From Acidimicrobiia bacterium (GTDB lineage: Bacteria > Actinomycetota > Acidimicrobiia > Acidimicrobiales > Ilumatobacteraceae): a DNA stretch of 7,385 bases. The notes below the pieces were generated by a model. The model worked only from the letters and a program-made list of their open reading frames with translations, was not told where the DNA came from and searched no databases. Each line of letters opens with the position of its first letter. Position 1 is the stretch's first letter. The translations under genes and the position numbers were made by a program. Location of the stretch: positions 1 through 7,385 of the forward strand of contig JAUHYJ010000176.1 of the NCBI GenBank assembly GCA_030425785.1, read 5' to 3'. Of the stretch, positions 5,727 to 7,385 are shown piece by piece.

Positions 5727-6248
5727 GTCGTCGACCTGGCCGTCGATGGCCTGCCGGATGAGATCGGCGTGACCGCAGTGGCGGGCGTACTCCTCGACGA
5801 GGTGGACGTAGATCCAGCGCAGGGAGTTGCGTTCGTCGCCGACCGCCTGGAGCTGGTCGAGCGGCGCCACGGCGTAGATCGCATCGGCGTCGCGCACCTC
5901 GCGCCAGTAGGCCTCGAATGCCTCGGCCAACGTGGCATCCACGGGCGCGTGGAAGTCGCCGTCACCGTCACCGTCGGGATGTGCGTCGCCGTAGAACAGC
6001 GGCACGTTGTCGTCGCCGTGGAACAACCACTTGGCCCAGATGCGCTCGACCTCGGCCATGTGCCGGACCAGGCCGAGCAGCGACAGGTCGCTCGGCGGGC
6101 ACGGCGTACGACGAGCCTCCTCGTCGGTCACGCCCTCGGCCTTGCGGGCGAACACCGCCCGGTAGTACTGGAGGAACCCTTCGAGCATCGGTCGCTCGGC
6201 CGCGGTCGACAGGTCGGCGTCGGGCCGCGGTGTCGTCGGCTCGGCCAT
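5724..6248 (-). CDS. DinB-like four-helix-bundle protein, DUF664 type (DinB-a)
   Basis: The protein has 174 residues and is a paralogue of DinB-b. H63 sits in 'GLVRHMAEVERIWAKW', and the last helix region at 142-166, 'SLRWIYVHLVEEYARHCGH', holds H149, H157 and H160, the likely metal-binding set; 'ADLIRQAIDG' matches the DinB-b tail. The two copies differ in the middle: this one has an acidic loop 'DPDGDGDGD'-like stretch at 91-98 coded by a run of GTCACC-type hexamers (plus strand 5955-5978). The ATG at 6246-6248 is preferred to the in-frame ATG at 6264-6266 because TAGCGT ends seven bases upstream of it, in which case the longer start would lie in the promoter. It is divergent from the YjbR gene, with 35 bases between start codons. 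It is separated from MoxR by 113 bases that contain the palindrome, so it is probably its own transcript. Confidence 0.86.
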   Translation of the reverse strand: MAEPTTPRPDADLSTAAERPMLEGFLQYYRAVFARKAEGVTDEEARRTPCPPSDLSLLGLVRHMAEVERIWAKWLFHGDDNVPLFYGDAHPDGDGDGDFHAPVDATLAEAFEAYWREVRDADAIYAVAPLDQLQAVGDERNSLRWIYVHLVEEYARHCGHADLIRQAIDGQVDD

Positions 6249-6255
6249 CGCGCCG

Positions 6256-6261
6256 ACGCTA
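6256..6261 (-). promoter_or_regulatory. Predicted leaderless -10 box for DinB-a
   Basis: The minus strand reads TAGCGT, then seven bases, then the ATG at 6248. Its -35 would fall at about 6279-6284, on top of the start of the divergent YjbR gene. The best candidate -10 for that gene is GACACT at 6272-6277 on the plus strand (six bases before the GTG), a weak match lacking the first T. The two promoters would therefore overlap back to back. Confidence 0.42.
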
Positions 6262-6283
6262 CCCATCGCGCGACACTGGTGCG

Positions 6284-6688
6284 GTGCAGGATGCGCATGC
6301 CGTCGTCGACGCCCTCGAGGAGTTCGCGCTGTCGCTCCCCGAGACGTGGCCGGACGAACCGTGGGGCGACCGCTGCGTGAAGGTCGGCAAGAAGATCGTG
6401 GTGTTCCTGTCGCGTCCCGACGCCGAGCGCGCCGTGATCACCGCCAAGTTGCCCGACTCGGCCGACCACGCACTGTCGTTCCCCGACGCCACGCCGACCG
6501 GCTACGGGCTCGGCAGGCACGGGTGGGTCACGGTGTACGTCGACCGGATCGACGCCGACGAGCGCGAGGTGCTGTTCGACTTCGTCGAGGAGAGCTACCG
6601 CGCCGTCGCGACGAAGACCCTCGTCAAACGGCTCGACGCCGAGCTCGCGACGCCGGACGCCGGCGGCGACGACGACGAAAACCCCTGA
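6284..6688 (+). CDS. MmcQ/YjbR family protein
   Basis: The protein has 134 residues, typical of this small cytosolic family, which has a double-wing fold resembling DNA-binding domains; its biochemical role is not established. The family marks are 'LPETWPDEPWGDRCVKVGKKIVVFL' (18-42, with the Trp and the 'f-K-V-g-K-K-i' strand), 'ITAKLP' (52-57, the conserved 'l-K'), 'GYGLGRHGWVTVYVD' (73-87, the 'y-g-l-G-r-h-G-W-V' signature), and the C-terminal helices 92-122 (REVLFDFVEESYRAVATKTLVKRL). The tail 125-134 is acidic and probably disordered. The only start in the right place is GTG 6284-6286; there is no strong Shine-Dalgarno. It is divergent from DinB-a and 36 bases ahead of the GNAT gene, which has its own promoter-like box. 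A candidate hairpin overlaps the stop codon. Confidence 0.87.
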   Translation: MQDAHAVVDALEEFALSLPETWPDEPWGDRCVKVGKKIVVFLSRPDAERAVITAKLPDSADHALSFPDATPTGYGLGRHGWVTVYVDRIDADEREVLFDFVEESYRAVATKTLVKRLDAELATPDAGGDDDENP

Positions 6689-6707
6689 CGACCGAGCGGT
6701 CGGGGTT
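6680..6707 (+). terminator. Candidate bulged hairpin over the YjbR stop codon (weak terminator/attenuator)
   Basis: AACCCC (6680-6685) can pair with GGGGTT (6702-6707), and inside it GACC (6690-6693) pairs with GGTC (6698-6701) around a GAGC loop, leaving a four-base bulge (TGAC, the stop codon and one base). That gives ten base pairs, mostly GC. Only two Ts and no T-run follow, so it is at best a weak intrinsic terminator. It lies directly upstream of the predicted GNAT promoter. Confidence 0.35.
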
Positions 6708-6710
6708 CCA

Positions 6711-6716
6711 TATCGT
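6711..6716 (+). promoter_or_regulatory. Predicted leaderless -10 box for the GNAT gene
   Basis: TATCGT is followed by eight bases (GGGACACC) and then the GTG at 6725. The spacing is identical to that of the MoxR box. GGGA in the spacer could alternatively serve as a short Shine-Dalgarno for a transcript that starts further upstream. The sequence about 17 bases upstream (ACGACC) is a poor -35. Confidence 0.45.
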
Positions 6717-6724
6717 GGGACACC

Positions 6725-7385
6725 GTGCACCTCGCCGAACGCTTCGAACTGCCGACCGACTACACGGCGCGACCGTATGCCGGGTCGTCCGACCACCCGG
6801 CGATGGCGCGCGTCCTCACCGCGTACCGCCACGCCAAGGGCAACCCCGAGATGGTGCTCGCCGAGCACCTCGACCGCGACTACGCCGACCTCACCGACTG
6901 CGACCCGTCCCTCGACATCGCGATGATCGAGCACGCCGGCGATCTGGTCGGCTACGCCCGCCCGACCTTCAGCGAGATCGCCACCGGACTCGATCTGGTC
7001 GTGTTCACGCCACTCCACCCCGACCACCTCGACCGGACGCTGTTCGACGCGATCGTCGCCGCCGAGGAGACCCATCTGCGCAAGTGGCTCGATCGACACG
7101 AGGGGGCCGCCCGCTATCGCGCCTACGCCGGTCACCCGGGTCCCGGGGAGACGCCGACCGGCGAGGCGGCGTGGCTCGAGGCGCGCGGCTACGAGGCCAC
7201 CGAGTGGGGTGCGTCGTTGAAGCGGCCGCACCTCGACGACATCCCGGACATCCCGCTCCCCGACGGCATCGAGGTCCGCCCGGTCGAGCCCGGGCAGATG
7301 GAACACATCGTCCGCGAGCACCACGAGTGCTTCCGGGGCGAGTGGGACTTCAGCGAGCTCGAGGCCGACGACATCAGCCACATCA
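6725..7385 (+). CDS. Tandem GNAT-fold acetyltransferase-like protein, 3' truncated by the window
   Basis: The open frame runs from GTG 6725-6727 to the window end: 220 codons without a stop, with strong G/C third positions. Residues 1-165 look like a first GNAT domain: 'MVLAEHLDRDYADLTDC' then strands 'DIAMIEHAGDLVGYARPTF' (64-82) and 'GLDLVVFTPLHPDHLDRTLFDAIVAAEE' (88-115), then 'AAWLEARGYEATEW' (148-161), the usual 'L-e-x-r-G-F' ending of GNAT domains. A second domain begins at about 180 with 'GIEVRPVEPGQMEHIVREHHECFRGEW', the standard opening strand and helix. The first domain lacks an obvious R/Q-x-x-G-x-G/A acetyl-CoA loop, as in tandem GNATs such as mycothiol synthase (MshD), in which one half is degenerate. 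The catalytic half probably lies beyond the window. The substrate cannot be named. Confidence 0.78.
   Translation, partial: MHLAERFELPTDYTARPYAGSSDHPAMARVLTAYRHAKGNPEMVLAEHLDRDYADLTDCDPSLDIAMIEHAGDLVGYARPTFSEIATGLDLVVFTPLHPDHLDRTLFDAIVAAEETHLRKWLDRHEGAARYRAYAGHPGPGETPTGEAAWLEARGYEATEWGASLKRPHLDDIPDIPLPDGIEVRPVEPGQMEHIVREHHECFRGEWDFSELEADDISHI

Noticed and set aside
6249..6266. Upstream in-frame ATG at 6266 for DinB-a, adding six residues.
   Set aside because: It has no Shine-Dalgarno, and the six codons contain the TAGCGT box that sits at leaderless spacing from the ATG at 6248.
4517..6275. A 14-base direct repeat CCCATCGCGCGACA at 4517-4530 (in MoxR) and 6262-6275 (between DinB-a and YjbR).
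   Set aside because: One copy is coding and the other intergenic. A shared 14-mer of this GC-rich composition in 7.4 kb is compatible with chance, and there is no further flanking similarity.
6128..7381. A 417-codon open frame on the minus strand opposite the YjbR and GNAT genes.
   Set aside because: Both plus-strand genes carry family motifs; the antisense product is Val/Gly/Arg-rich low-complexity sequence and would also overlap the DinB-a start.

Overview
The window looks like chromosomal DNA of a high-GC actinobacterium. GC is roughly 70% by eye (not counted), with strong G/C in third codon positions. The gene content (two DUF664-type DinB proteins, a tandem-GNAT protein, a YjbR protein and a MoxR/vWA module) fits the phylum, and an Acidimicrobiia/Ilumatobacter-like host is a guess. 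There are no RNA genes, CRISPR arrays, insertion sequences or integrase genes, and no gene-free stretch longer than 113 bases.

Layout, left to right. (1) The last 32 codons of a plus-strand gene, probably a TrkA-C-type potassium channel or transporter subunit, whose stop abuts the stop of a convergent SRPBCC gene. (2) A minus-strand block read from right to left: DinB-a (5724-6248), a perfect 22-bp-arm palindrome (5649-5694), MoxR-type AAA+ ATPase (4513-5610), DUF5682-like protein (2311-4503), vWA protein (1125-2264), DinB-b (565-1077) and SRPBCC (102-542). (3) A plus-strand pair starting 35 bases from DinB-a: a YjbR/MmcQ-fold protein (6284-6688) and a tandem-GNAT protein (6725-7385, cut by the window end).

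The core is the three-gene module MoxR ATPase - DUF5682 protein - vWA protein. MoxR/vWA pairs elsewhere (RavA/ViaA, NorQ/NorD, CoxD/CoxE, BchI/BchD) are ATP-driven remodelling or metal-insertion machines. The 730-residue middle protein is probably the effector or client. Its first 210 residues carry what I read as the motifs of the TIKI/TraB/EreA/ChaN hydrolase fold, which would give the module an enzymatic output that no established function covers. The ATPase has two departures from canonical MoxR residues: Walker B D to E, and no obvious sensor-2 arginine.

Four genes (DinB-a, MoxR, DinB-b and the GNAT gene) have a TAnnnT hexamer ending 6-8 bases before the start codon. This is the layout of leaderless actinobacterial promoters. 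It fixes the start codons and splits the minus-strand block into three likely transcripts: DinB-a; MoxR-DUF5682-vWA; and DinB-b-SRPBCC. The large palindrome lies between the first two, right at the upstream edge of the predicted MoxR promoter.
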